Part shown: positions 44,941-57,245 of the stretch, piece after piece
Layout: each line of letters starts with the position of its first letter
Position numbering within the stretch: position 1 is the first letter of the stretch
Source: Piezodorus guildinii
Taxonomy: Eukaryota; Arthropoda; Insecta; Hemiptera; Pentatomidae
Reading direction: 5' to 3'
DNA: 64,000 nucleotides
Assembly (NCBI GenBank): GCA_023052935.1
Contig: CM041298.1
Location: 49,157,313-49,221,312, forward strand
Notes under the pieces: generated by a model
What the model saw: only the letters and a program-made list of their open reading frames with translations
Told to the model about the DNA's origin: nothing
The model's database searches: none
Made by a program: the position numbers and the translations under genes

Positions 44941-46190
44941 CTATACACTGATTCTAAAGGAGTGGTACGGATTAATGGAACAGAATCTGCACCTTTTCCC
45001 ATTGGTAGAGCAGTAAAGCAGGGACCGCTTCAACAGCTGCCGTATGGATGCATTCTTTTAGATGTGCGTACTTTCCTGAGGCGCTTACCCCCCACTTAAG
45101 TCAGCTTTCTCCTCCAATCTTCTTCGATACAGGTCTCGGATGCTTGGGTCTTTCAGTAGTTCCAGCCTATAGTGAGGAATAATGTCTACCTCTGCCGTCC
45201 TTCCTTCTTCTCCCTGTTCGCTCGCTCGTCAGGGACAGTCTGAGACCGCTTCTGTTTACGGTGTTTATGGATGAGATCCATAAAATTTGTAAAAGGCGAA
45301 CTGCCCGAACAGTGCTTGGTAAGTGGAACATGAGGACGATACTGAGCCAGTCACTGTTATACGCTGATGATATCGTCCTTATTTGCGATACGCCTGGATG
45401 GAAAGACAAACTACAGCAAGCTCTAATAGAATGGCAGGAAGAACTTCAGCGAAAGGGAATGACCATAAATGTCTCCAAGAGCAAGATACTGGTCCTGTCC
45501 CGAGATGAGGAGGAGACAGTGGAGGTGATTTGTAACGGCGAGGTTCTCGAAGTAGCTGAAAACTTTCTCTACTTAGGCTGCAATATAAATAGGCAGGGAA
45601 AAATAGATTACGGAATCGCAAACAGGATTGCTAAAGCAAATCAAATCTATTACAGTATATGCAATAGTATTGTTGGCCATCGAGATGTGGGGCTAGAGAC
45701 GAAGCTCCACATTTACAAATCTGTATACCTCCCAAATCTTACCTACGGGAGCGAGAGCTGGGTAATGCTGGACAAACAAATAAGCCGAATTACTGCAGCT
45801 GAAATGAGGTATTTATGTAGGGTCGCAGGAAAAACGAGAAGAGACCGCGTAAGAAAAGAAGGAATTAGAGCGGAGCTTAAAATTCCTGCGCTGAAAATCA
45901 TCCTCGAGAAGCGACAGCTAAAATGGTTCGGCCATGTTTGTCGAATGAATGAGGACCGCGAACCCAGAAAAGTGTTGGAAGCTCGACCCACTGGAAAAAG
46001 GCCGCGCGGAAGGCCTAGGATTTTGTATGGCGGATATATCCAGAAGATCGGAGGGAAAAGATTGCAGGAACTTAAACAACTCTGCAGAAATCGTGAAGCT
46101 TGGCAACGTTGGATTCAGGCCCCTCCACGCTAGTAAAGGCACATAGGAGGAAGATAAAGAAGAAGAAGAAGATGAAGAAGAAGAAGGGTA
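44941..46190 (+). pseudogene. LINE reverse transcriptase, 5'-truncated and interrupted
   Basis: RT half of a LINE ORF2. It begins mid-RT (frame with TDSKGVVRINGTESAPF, then GRAVKQG) and is interrupted at 45,026-45,229 by a foreign piece. It then continues open as SLRPLLFTVFMDE, with YADD at 45,360-45,371, GMTINVSKSKILVL, NFLYLGCNINRQGKIDYGIA, the thumb, RQLKWFGHVCRMN, and the basic GKRPRGRPR tail to a stop at 46,133. The open stretch 45,261-46,133 is 290 codons. The 3' end is a (GAA)n-type tail at 46,150-46,185. The endonuclease and first RT motifs are missing through 5' truncation. Same general group as the fragment at 53.3-53.97 kb, which also has a GAAG-rich tail. Confidence 0.88.
45026..45229 (-). 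mobile_element. 204-bp piece of the 36.6-38.7-kb LINE inserted in an RT
   Basis: Matches 38,525-38,700 almost exactly (CTTCAACAGCTGCCGTATGG to AATGTCTACCTCTGCCGTCC) and is flanked by CAGGGAC at 45,019-45,025 and 45,230-45,236. It splits the QG-D-SLRP block of the host RT. The piece is the RT linker of the other LINE in antisense orientation, not its 3' end. Confidence 0.85.
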
Positions 46191-47220
46191 ATAGAAATTG
46201 GCAAGCGTCCCATGGTGTCAATATCTAGTAGGTAGAAACCAGACTGTTCTTCAGTCTTGTTTCATATAACTTTCTGGTTTTATATACGAATTAGAAAAAA
46301 AAACATATAAACATAAATTACCTTTTTTGGGATGTTCTTTGCTGAGTGAAAATAAAATATTATAAGATACCTTTTAGCTCTATTTGTTAAGTTCAGGCAT
46401 CATTTTTCATTCATGTATATTTACTTTTTCTTGTCTTATTCGTTGCCCATTATTTATGTAAGATAATAATTTCATTTTGACTATTATTGCCAATACTGAT
46501 AGAGTTGGAATGAAAGTGGCGAAGCATTTAGCTGTTTCACCCCCTTGCTCCAGTCCTATTTTCACCTTCTCTCCCTCTAGGCCTGCTATGACGGTTCCCT
46601 CCCTCAACCCCTCTTAAAACCTACCTCTGAAGCTGCTACTGGAATATTAGCCCTGGAGTTGCTGGAATGGGGAGGATGGTTACTGGAGCTAAAAGATGCA
46701 CTGACAGGAGTAGAAGCCGCACAAACAGCGTGGAACAAAGCTAGTGCGGTGGAAGTGGTCTCACAAAGCGACCACTGTCAGTTGAGGAATGAGCCTAAAC
46801 TAGCCTTCACCGCAGTTTACCTTAGGCTCGTTCGATATCCATTTAGCTTTTGTCTGCCGCTACCTTCGGTCTACTAAATATTTCTCTACTAACCTTCACG
46901 TGTATATCTAGGGTTGAATTAATGTAGTTATTATAATTACATAGTTAGCGCGAGATCATCTACCCTCATATACGAATAATAACAAGATTCAAAGTTACCG
47001 AAAAAAACATATCAACGATGGATAAGACATAATTAACATTTTTTTAAGTCTTAAATAATCTTCTTCCATATTTTATTATATGTTATGTATAATTCATTTC
47101 CTTAAATGTGTTATATTATTTCTTACTGAGTACTGTGTTACTGTTTGTTGTTGTACTTATTTTGAATTGCTGCAGGTAAACATTCTCTTGTCTTAAGTCG
47201 ATAGTGAATTTTTCTTGCAA
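46191..47220. other. No supported gene; unassigned GC-richer island
   Basis: About 46,490-46,880 is clearly less AT-rich than its surroundings and has open frames on both strands (46,407-46,607 minus and 46,659-46,877 plus), but I recognise no domain. It may be part of a LINE ORF1 or 5' UTR. The rest is AT-rich. Confidence 0.4.
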
Positions 47221-47224
47221 TAAT

Positions 47225-48005
47225 TCACTTACCTATATATGAAATATATAGTAAGTAAAAGTATTGCGATAGTAAACATTTTTGAATTCCAGTTTTCAAC
47301 GATAATACAAGTTTTAGGGTCCCCTGAGTCTAAAATACCAAGTTTCACCAAAAGGTTTGTGTGTGTGTGTGGTAACTCCCGAGCAAAAACGACAAGTCCT
47401 ATAAAACTGGAATTTCATATTTACGACAACTATACGCTCCAGATGTTACAAAATTTCTTTCCTCAAAATCAGCTAACCAGAAGAACCACTTAAAACAAAG
47501 CATTTTGGACCTTTTTACGATTTTCTCAAAAACGGACCTAACGAATTTGATTATACTCGCTATATCGATGTAAAATTAAATGTGCTTTAATATAATGTAG
47601 GTTTCATTCTGATCGAAATAGTCTGACAGGGCTCAAATGCCAATATTTTAAATTTTCTTCCTCTAAAGTACCTTTATTTTAGTTGATTTAAAAAAATAGG
47701 CACGTCATCTTGTTAGCATTTATAAATAACGGCTAAATGTGCAAGTCGAGCTAATTTGATAAATAACTAAAGGAGAAAATAGCAAGCATATTTTTTTATG
47801 CAGTTTTTGAACTCAATAATTAATATATGTGTATAATATACTGTTGGAAAGATCTGAGAAAAATATTATCTAATACACAGAATTGTAAAAGTTAATGGAA
47901 AGTGATAAAAAACCTATGAAACGAACTGATTGTAGATAAAATATAATAGATTATTCAATAAAAAACGTGTTTCTATTGAAAGGCAATTTAATTAATTCTT
48001 TGTCG
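47225..48005 (+). repeat. Repeat family M, sense copy
   Basis: Begins CACTTACCTATATATGAAATATATAGTAAG, a longer version of the terminal palindrome, with GTGTGTGTGTGTGG at 47,357. Follows family order to TTCTATTGAAAGGCAATTTAATTAATTC. The right terminus is missing. Confidence 0.8.
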
Positions 48006-48329
48006 GTTGTAGCCATATCTCTGATGAGTTTATTAGTACGTCCGGGTAATTTATTATGGAATCTTGGATAAAGAGCGTTCGTTGACTATTCTATTAGTAA
48101 ATGTTAGTCAGTAAGTAGGGTTTTGTTATTAATACGTCATTACTTGTAAAATTTGGGATTGAAAAATTTGAAGCTTTTTTAAGTGAGTCGTTTTTTGTTA
48201 TGTCGTATATTTGTGAGGAGTATCTCATATGCTTTGAGTAAGTCGTGTTATACACGAAGCTCAGAAACTATACTGTACAGTTAGAATGTTAGTTAATTGG
48301 TACTTAATATCAACAGCACATTATAAAAT

Positions 48330-48560
48330 CATCAGGGTTGAGATTAATTTCTCTTCAGATATTCTTTCATGAAGATCATAAAAAAAAAAAAAAAAATACT
48401 ATAATATATACTTCTCGAAAAGGAAAGCTATCAAAATATATGATGCGAAGATGGTTGGAGTTTGGTCATAAAAACCACTACAATAATAAGAAACACTTGT
48501 ATTTGGGGCGACGTTTCGGCTACATTGTGTTCCTTTATCAGGGCTAAGAGAAACAAGATA
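48330..48560 (-). repeat. PLE-3'-type repeat, degraded hammerhead core
   Basis: The minus strand reads AGCCCTGATAAAGGAACAC, GTAGCCGAAACGTCGCCCC, then TTTTTATGACCAAACTCC. Same order as the other PLE-type repeats, but CTGANGA is CTGATAA. Confidence 0.62.
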
Positions 48561-49870
48561 ACAACAAAAAATTTAAAAATAATAACAAGTTGGTACAATA
48601 ATATGATGAGAGTAATATAATATGAAAACAACACAAAATAAATTAAATAATAATAGACAGCAATGAAATATTGTAATAAAATACCAATATAAGTATAATG
48701 ATCTCATACTGGTCTCACAAACATATAGAAACAACCTCACGCCAACGTAGCATTGATTAGAAAACAGATATTTCATTTTAATTTTATGTTTACTCTATTA
48801 TTTATTACTGTATCTTATAATTTTAATTTAATTTAATGTTTTATTTGCTCTTTTTATATTATTAATAAATTATTACCCATTTTCTAATATATTGGTTTTT
48901 ATCTTGTTTTCTTAGTCTGAAAAACCCACAATATAGGTCGAACATCGCTTACAAATACAATAAGTGTTCTTATTATTTTGGGTTGTTTTTTTTAAGGGCG
49001 CACCAACCACCTTTCTCACGGTTAAACAAACTCCATCATTACAATACAAATTTTCAATATTTTTATTATAAGAATAAAAGCAATAAATATTTTAAATGAT
49101 GTTCAAAGCAGTTAATTTTGATAAATGGCCGTCCATCTATTTTATGAGCTCTGCATTTTCAGAATTTGAAAAAAGATAATCAATTTATCATTTGGCGAGC
49201 AACTTCTCGATCTCTGCTTATTAATATAAGCAGAAATCAATTCTTAAACCATTAAGATGAAAAAAAACATTTAAAGACTGTATAAACTATTTCACTTTCC
49301 TCATGAAATTTAATTCGACTCTTTCCGCATAGACGAAATAAGTAAACACTAATTTAATCACACTAGCATTATATATTTAATTAGGTCTATTTATCGTAAA
49401 TAAAACAGAAAAAATAAGTTGTACTAAATTAAGTCCAATAGGATCGGAAGTAAATTAATAGAGCGAAGTTCGCGAACATGGAATCAGAACTTTTAATTGA
49501 AGTTGAGCAAGCAACTCTTGGACTTAAATTGGAGTCTATTCTCAATCCAGTATCATACCTATGGTTAAAAACTCCATAAATAAGTTTTTTTAAATTTACA
49601 AATTTTTTAAAATTAAATGAATAAAAAATGAATGAACAAGTTTGTCATGTATTTATGACAGACTTATTTTGGTATATAGTAACTATATACAATACGTACA
49701 ACTATCGTATCGGTTATCGCTAGTCAGTTACTCTTTCAACTGTGCATTATGAATTAAAGATTTATTTAGTGCAGATCTTATTTTTTTTGTCAGTTTACTA
49801 TTTGAAGCCATAAAGTAGGCATACCAAATTACTCAATATTTTTAAATTTTGTTTTAAAACATATACTTTT
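48561..49870. other. No supported gene
   Basis: AT-rich DNA. The frames 48,431-48,634 and 48,573-48,776 (minus) have no domain. Confidence 0.45.
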
Positions 49871-49879
49871 AAAGATGTG

Positions 49880-50855
49880 CTGACTTATTGCTTTTGTTTA
49901 TATATGTTTTTAAGAACACGTTATTTACGTTACAATTTTTCAGAAGATTTTTAATTTTTTTTTATTTATTGAGATATGTCAAAATTTGTTTCATAATGAA
50001 CAGTAGTAATAGTGACGTTTTACACATTCATACTATAAATAGAGAATAATGATAAAGTCAAATTACATAATCGGTATTAACAATTAAAGTATATACAAAA
50101 AAATAACATTAATAAGAACACAAAAAACAACAACAAACGAATCAAAACAACAGCTGTAGTAGAGATAAAGACAAAGTTGGAATAAATAAACATCATACAA
50201 ACAATACTTAACCATTAATTAATTAATTAATGCATCTTTTAAAAAATATTAGACAGGTGAAATCCCGTGATTTTTATTTTTATATATTGTAGCTAGTAAC
50301 ATTATAAGTAATGAAAAATTTCATTATTTCGCTTAAATTATTGCTTTTGGTTCATATTTGTTTTTTCATGAACATCCATAATTAAATGTTTGTTGAAGAA
50401 AAAAAATTAATATTAAGCTGTGGCAATCACATGATTTTTATTATTACATGTGGTAGCTGGTACCATCATAATTCCTAAATACAAATCATGATTTTGCTTA
50501 ACTCATTATATTTTCTAACTGGGACATCATATTTTACGTTACATTTTTCCAACAAGATAGAAATATATTTTTTAGAACATTAAGCTGGTGAGATCCCATT
50601 ATTTTAACTATTATATATTGTACCCAGTATCAATTGCATTTGGTTCATAATATTTTTTTCCGTAAATGTCCATAGTTCAAGTTAGATATATTTGTTAATT
50701 AAAAACAAATTTTTTATTTTTTTTATAGTAAGCAGGTAAAATCCCATTATATTTATTATTGTGCCTAGTAGCTAATATAATAGTACGTATTATAAAGTTA
50801 GTATTTTTTTGATCGTTGTTCCGCCTTTGGTTCATAATAATTTTTTTTAAACTGA
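49880..50855 (+). repeat. Degenerate tandem repeat, ~4-5 diverged units
   Basis: Recurring order: (A)AGC/ACAGGTGAAATCCCRT + T-rich, TATATTGTRGCTAGTA, TTGCTTTTGGTTCATA, TTTTTTCATGAACATCCATA. The GGTGAAATCCC-like block is at about 50,255, 50,423 (GTGGCAATCAC), 50,586 (GGTGAGATCCC) and 50,736 (GGTAAAATCCC). The GGTTCATA block is at 50,349, 50,642 and 50,829. A probable earlier unit lies at 49,880-49,960. Confidence 0.65.
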
Positions 50856-52864
50856 TCGTTTTGCTTTCTTTTTAATTTTTTTTAATTATTGGTTTATCGT
50901 GTATTAATTATTTATTTATACCAGAAATAACCACAGTTTTCTTTCCATGAGCTGAATTTTTCATAGATACTGTTTGATCGAAAAATAACAGTATAATATT
51001 ACAATTTTATTTCTCTGAATAAGCCGGCTTCTCTGGGAGCACCGAGATTATGAAAAAGCCAAATTATGGATGACTCTAAATTGAAAACTAGTTAAGATAG
51101 AATAATAAATATTTGTATATCATTATAAATATATGAAAGGATAAATCGTGGTTAATTTTATAAATATCTGATATCCTAAAATTTCTTAATGAATTCGCAT
51201 GGAATGACTCAATTATGACCTTTAATTATGTTAATACACCCTCAATTTGTCTTTAAACAACTTTTTTTGTACTTTGGCTAGTTTTTAGGTCTATTGGTTT
51301 CGCTGCCCATATAACTATTGTGCAACGTTGCTTGCTAACAGACTCAGGAATTGAATATATTCAAGCGGAAAGCTGTCATTGAAGTTTACCTTTAGAAATT
51401 CCCGTCTTATTCACCATAGTACGAACCCACTCCGAACCATTAGCTCTAACAGTCAGTCTTACTTAGAGCTTCTATACACTGCAGCTCCTAGACTAAGTTT
51501 CTGACGAATTGTGGTAATTTATCAAACTTAATCACTCGAATAATTATTTACTTGTAGGACCTCGAAATGTCATTCAATAGAGTAGAATAAATAATAGTAA
51601 AAATAGTCTTAGGAAACCCGAAGGTTCAATTCCGATACCACCAATTCTTGCGTGTTATGCACCATATACTTTTTACTACATCTTTTATATTATACTATGT
51701 GATACCACTACGTCATTTATACTAGAAGGGTACAAGCTCTATAATTCCGTGTGTGAAGCCTTATAAATTCTCCAGTGGCCTCATTCCTCTTTAGACCAAA
51801 TATTTTATATAAAATCTTATCCTCGAAAACCTTGATGCATTTTTCATCGTTTAAAGTAAGTGACCAATTTTGATTCCCGTTTAGAACCGTCCCACAGTGA
51901 AAATATGACCGATTTAGGCGGACAAAATTCTAGAACTTGTCTATGTTTAACCTTTGGGGTCCCAGATTACGGAAAAAAAATATAAAAACTGATTCATTTT
52001 TTGAAACGATTATCGAGTGCACAGTGGTCAAACATCAAATTTATTTGCTAAAATCTAAAATTTCCCTACATTTTACGTTTGAAGTCCAGAATCCGGAAAA
52101 TATAATACAAAAACCTAATTATGGCTCGGAGTTGCTGAAACCTGATAATAGATGTATTTTAATCATTTGGAAACTCTTCAAATTATAGATTGTAAAACTT
52201 TTGATTCGGAGTATTGTGTCTGAAAAAAATTATGTATCACGCAACAAAACGCAAAAAATTGCAAAAATTCTTTGTAATATTTAAAGACTAGAAGGATTGA
52301 TGAAACAAATCCTACAAACGAATCTTTAGGGTAACTTGGAGGTTATATAATTTTTCGTTATTGAATAGGGGCATACATTTACAAATTGCTAAATTAACTC
52401 TACAGGTAGATCGCAATGAATATTCAATAACCAGCGTGGAAATATAAGGTCTTACCTGTCTCAGCAATGTCCATTGTTAAATAAAAGCAAAAATATTTTA
52501 CGCTAAACACACCTTGAGCACAATAAATGACCATCGAATAAATATAATTCTACTGCCGGTTATAGGCACTAGTGCGAACAGGAATGATTCACTCATTTAC
52601 CATTTATTTGTAAACACGGTATGGCGGGAAACATTAGTATTAAGGGTCTTGCAACTGATAATAAAAAGGTGAAGCACTGGAAAATTCCAAACTTTTGTCC
52701 ACCTAAATTGGTGATTTTGCCAGTGTGAGTCGAGAGAATAATATTTTTTTAGATTCTGACCATTAAAGTAACCTACTGAATAATAACACGCGGTTCCCGT
52801 CTTTGACTGCGACTTTTTTTCCACCTGAATTTCGTGGTTTATAGTTATTCAAGATCTCCTGAAA
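50856..52864. other. No supported gene
   Basis: The largest stretch with nothing assigned. AT-rich. The frames 51,937-52,188 (plus) and 52,597-52,824 (minus) show no recognisable domain or repeat partner. If a host exon or regulatory element exists here I cannot see it. Confidence 0.4.
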
Positions 52865-53284
52865 TATATTCTATAATGTGGTGTAGACAAAACACGACTT
52901 CATTTACCTCGGTTATTAAAATCAATTTAAGAACTAATAAATAGAGTTCGAAAACTTTAAATAAATATATTTAGTTTCGATGAAAACATATGTTTTAGAT
53001 TAAATAATATCACATTATAAAATTGTCATCTAAAACAATCAGTTAGTTTTATCAGCTTTTCATTATTCTACGTTACATTTTATAAATGTTTGTATCAGAT
53101 AATATTTTTTTCTAAAATCTTTAGCTTTCCAACGGTATATTATACATGTATATTACTGTTCTTAAGTTCAAAAACCAAAAATTGCATTAAAAAAATATTA
53201 TTTCAATTCATCGAATTCGTTCAACTTATATATTTACCAGTTTTTTAGCAATGCTAATCAGATGATATGGCTAATTTCATAAAA
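52865..53284 (-). repeat. Repeat family M, antisense 3' part
   Basis: Starts GTAGACAAAACACGACTTCA and TTACCTCGG, includes TCCAACGGTATATTATACATG, and stops at GCTAATTTCATAAAA where a LINE fragment begins. Confidence 0.75.
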
Positions 53285-53972
53285 ACTTCTTCTTCTCTAA
53301 CTCCTGTGTGCCTAATCGTGGAGTTGCCGCCTCGGTCCATCGAGCCCACTGGTCTCTGTCCCTAGCTATTCTTTTCATCTCAGGGATTGTTAGTCCTCTT
53401 GCTGCACCCAATTACCAATGTAGTCTAAATACATACACCTGGGTCTGCCACGAGGACGTCTTCCTTCCGGTCCGGCTTCAAAATACACCTGACCTTTCGG
53501 GTATCATTCATTCGGCAGACATGCCAATTCAATTTCCGCTTTACCAGTATGTCACGCGCTGATTTACTCCCAATCCTCGCGAATCCTGTCGTTTCTTATT
53601 CGGTCCCTGTTTTAGTCTTGCCAAGTATTCTTCGGAAAAATCTCATCTAAGCCGTCGTCATCCTGCTAGCATGTTAATCAAAGTTGTCCAGCTTTCAGAT
53701 CCATATAAGAGTACTGGAAGGAAACCGATTTAAAAATCCTAATTTTAGCATCTCTGCTAACTTCATGTTTTCCTATCATAGTTTTGGATATCTGGTAATA
53801 CAGTCATTGGTCTTCATCACCCGATTTAGAACTTCCTGGTCTATTTTACCATCATTGCTCATGACTGTTCCAAGATATGTGTAGGTATTCGTAGTTTCTA
53901 ATGCTTCATAATCACATAATATCCTTGGCTCCAGAGTTTCTCTCCCCACACACATAATATTGCTTCGCTGAA
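53285..53972 (-). pseudogene. LINE RT thumb and C-terminus, antisense
   Basis: Minus-strand remnant. The frame 53,776-53,988 reads TTNTYTYLGTVMSNDGKIDQ then EVLNRVMKTND, the LINE RT segment after the catalytic domain. Downstream, in broken frames, a WVGH-like block, GRP/ADPGVCI-type basic motifs and GQRPVGSMDRGGN precede a GAAGAAG-type tail at 53,284-53,296. The catalytic RT and everything before it are lost (5' truncation). Confidence 0.78.
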
Positions 53973-54451
53973 AAGGTACATTATACATCTGTATTACTGT
54001 TCTTTTATTAAAAAAAAAACAAAAAGAACATTAAAAATTTGTTTGATCCCTTCTCCTATGCTGGTTATGTAATTTGTTCAACTTCTATATTTAGCTGTTT
54101 TTTTATCAATGCTAAAAAATGATATGTTTATTAATCGAATCTACAAATTAAGAGGTACTTAAGAGGAAGAAAGTTTAAACTATCGGCATTTAAGCTTGTC
54201 AGGCTATTTCAATCAGAATGAAAAATACATTATATTAAAGCCCATTAATTTTACATCAATATAGTGATTTTAGTCAAAAACGTGATAGAAGTTTTGAAGG
54301 AAATCGTGAAAAAGTGTAAACAGCGTGTATAAAGTTGCTCACCTAGTACGCCGATTTTGATGAAGTTGCCGTAACATCTCGTTCGTATAAGTTGTATCAA
54401 ATATGAAATTTCAGTTATTACACCTTTTCGTTTTTTTTCGGAGAACTTACT
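53972..54451 (-). repeat. Repeat family M, antisense middle part
   Basis: From AAAGGTACATTATACATC to GGAGAACTTACTATACACAC. It overlaps in content with the end of 52,865-53,284 (~165 bp) and with the start of 57,246-57,600, so it is not simply the continuation of one split copy. Confidence 0.72.
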
Positions 54452-54476
54452 ATACACACACACACACACACACACA
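54452..54476 (+). repeat. (AC)n tract at the 5' edge of an R1-clade LINE
   Basis: ATACACACAC... of about 24 bp, part of the family M GT/AC run, immediately followed by AGAAGAACAAAGGAGTGG, the LINE side. Confidence 0.85.
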
Positions 54477-54484
54477 AGAAGAAC

Positions 54485-57245
54485 AAAGGAGTGGAAGAAG
54501 TCGTGCCATATGAGAGTCCTCCAACTGAATCTGAATCACTGCGAAGCCGCACAGGATATCCTATGGCAAACAGTGAAAGAGCTAAAAATAGATGTCGCTA
54601 TCTTGAGCGAACAGTACAAAAATGTAGACAGTAATTCTTGGTTATCCGACGTTACGGGTCGTTCGGCAATTTGGGCAGGTGAACCAAATTTCATAGAAGA
54701 AACACGCGAGCTCCGACGTATGTTTCGTTTGGGCCAAGATAAAGCATCTATACTTGTACAGTTGCTATGCCCCACCGAACACTACAATTGAAGAATATGA
54801 AGCTCTTTAGATAGCATAGTGAGAGACGCCATAGGACGTAGACCTGTAGTAATTGCCGGAGACTTTAATGCCTGGGCATTAGAAAGGGTAGCAAGTCGAC
54901 CAACCGACGAGGTGAAGTTTGTATTAGAAGCCTTTGCCCAGATGAACGACCTCGTACTGGTTAATACAGGAACGGAGCCTACATTTGTGAAGGGAGGCAG
55001 GCCTTCCATCATTGACTTAAATTTTTAAGTGACTGCCTACACCCTACTATTGCTGGCAGGTCTGTGACTTATACACACTACCACCAGGCCATATTGATCA
55101 CTCTGTGCAACCGGAAACGAATGTCAATAAGGCAGGATAAGGGTAATGTAAGATGGAAAAGTAAGACATTTGACAGAGAGTCATTCAAAACTATGATGGA
55201 GAGTCCGTGTGAACTGTCAGGCAGCGCAGAGGATAAGGCTCACCAGCTAATAGACCTGATCAACACAGCTTGGGAACGCGTCTATGGTGCGGAGCAACGC
55301 ATGCATAGGTCGACATCCGGTCTACTGGTGGAACGACCATATTGCAGACTGTCGGACACAGTCAGTTTCGAATTCTACCAGAGGAATTCAATGCTGCGAG
55401 GTGTGAACTACGGGCGCAATCAAGTGAGCAAGAGGAAATGCTGGAAGGAACTCTCCGAAGAGGTGGACGCGATCCATGGGAAGGTCCTACAGGACCGTCA
55501 TGAAGAAATTGAAGCTCTACGAGATCGCCAACGTGTCCTGTGGCTGTGCAGAAAATCATTGCTTTTCTTTTTCCTCAACAAGAAGAACTTGAGGATTCAG
55601 GGCAGGTGCTGCCATTTGACGCACATCCGTAACTGCTGAGGAGCTGAGATGTCTGCTCAGCCTTTATACTGATAAAGCCCCAGGTTTGGATGGCATTCCG
55701 AACGTGGCACTGAAGGTGGCAATGGAGACCAAGCCGGAACTTTTTCAGGACGTCTTCAGTTCCTGTTTTTATGTGAGGGATCCTTTCCGCGACCATGGAA
55801 AGGCAGCGCCTTGTACTGGTCCAAAAGGCAAAGGAAACCCCTCGGACCCTCAGCATATAGACCGATATGTCTACTGGACACAACTGGCGTGGTCTTAGAG
55901 AAAATAATAGCCAGCAGAATACAAGAGATCACCGAAGGAGTAGAGGTCCTATCGAACAATCAATTTGGCTTTAGGAAAGCAAGATCCACGCTGGATGCAA
56001 TTATCCTGGTGGTTGAAAATGCCCAGAAAGCTATTGCGGGGAAGAGGTGGAGAAGAGGTGCGAAATGCTATTGTGCCGTCGTCACATTAGATGTGAGAAA
56101 CGCGTTTAACAAGGCAAGATGGAACGACATTTTTAGTGCTCTGCAGAAAATGGGCGTTCCCATGTACCTCAGGAGCATTATCATAAATTATTTCGCAGAC
56201 AGGATCCTGATATGTTCAACAGAGGACGGCCCAAAGACGTTCAGGGTGAATTGCGGAGTACCCCAGGGATCAGTACTGGGGCCTCTATTGTGGAATATCC
56301 TGTATGATGGAGTTCTTAGGCTTAACCAGCCAGAAGGTGCCAAGATCATAGGTTTTGCTGATGATGTCGTAATCGAGGCGAAATATAAAGACGAAGTAGC
56401 CTTGAAGGCAAACCAGAGTATCTTTCTGATCCGTGATTGGCTGACATCGGTGGGGCTCCAGCTGGCAGAAAGGAAAACAGAGGCCCTCCTTATAAGTAGC
56501 CGTAAAAGGAGAGAAGAAATAATCCTGAGAGTGGGCAGGCAGGAGATACGGTCCCAGCCCTCACTGATATATTTTGGGGTTATAATTGATGAAAGGCTTA
56601 AATTCAAGGAGCATATCCAGATAGTATGCATAAAAGCAGCAGGAGTGACCACAGCTCTAGCCAGATTGATGCCCAACGTGGTCGAACCTAGAAGTGGGAA
56701 GGTGGTACCTTGCATCCAACCCTGGATAGATAGAAGCCACGGGGAAGTGGACTACTATCTGACCCAAATGCTCACTGGACATGGCTGCTTCAGAGCCTAC
56801 CAATTACGGTTCAAGTTGGACAATTCAGCAGAATGTCCAAGATGCCCAACAATAGATGAGACAGTAGAGCACGTATTCTTCTGCTGTCCTCTCTTTCAAG
56901 TAGAGAGGGAAGAATTTCGAGAAATATATAGTTGCTACACCTGACAACATCGTCAACCTCATGCTACTTTCACAGGAGAACTGGATGGCGGGCCAACGTC
57001 TGGCTGTAGACGTCATCAAGAAATTGAGAATGGAAGAGGAGAGGCGTGCCTAGAAATATAGTGCAAGGCGCCTAACAATGCAAGGAGCACACAGCCACTC
57101 CCCTCCACGAAGTAATGCCTAACGGTGGTCCCGTGGAGGGTGTGAAACAGGTGTAGGGAGGTTTGTTTTAGTGGGTAGAAATCCCACACACGGATAGGTA
57201 CGGGCCTATCCACGTCATTTGAAGATTTCCACCTACCATCGTAAA
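54485..57245 (+). pseudogene. R1-clade LINE ORF2 (endonuclease-RT-knuckle), broken
   Basis: Nearly complete ORF2 of an R1-clade LINE, a group known for sequence-specific insertion. The ATG is at 54,510. An APE endonuclease starts RVLQLNLNHCEAAQD and continues through AILSEQYKN and VIAGDFNAWA to PTFVKGGRPSIIDL in a shifted frame. The usual SDH reads THYH, losing the catalytic Asp. The RT begins near 55,670 (KAPGLDGIPN) and runs in one open frame from 55,811 with YRPICLLDTTGVVLEK, FGFRKARSTLDA, LDVRNAFNKARW, GVPQGSVLGPLLWN and FADD at 56,353-56,364. An in-frame deletion follows about residue 295 of that frame. The C-terminal CCHC knuckle (CPRCPTIDETVEHVFFCC) is at 56,838-56,890, then a frameshift near 56,935 and a stop at 57,051. 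The 3' UTR has two small hairpins and ends in an A-run at 57,243. ORF1 is absent. Confidence 0.9.

Noticed and set aside
45167..46146. Minus-strand and alternative-frame ORFs over the 45-kb RT
   Set aside because: Shadows of the YADD-containing frame, with no motif of their own.
49880..52864. Host gene in the large unassigned stretch
   Set aside because: No frame longer than ~85 codons, no splice-supported exon chain visible, no familiar domain.
54251..54475. Minus-strand frame beginning with Cys-Val repeats
   Set aside because: Translation of the (AC)n tract and family M.
56188..56715. 175-codon minus-strand frame
   Set aside because: Lies opposite the R1-clade RT. The plus strand has the RT signature blocks.
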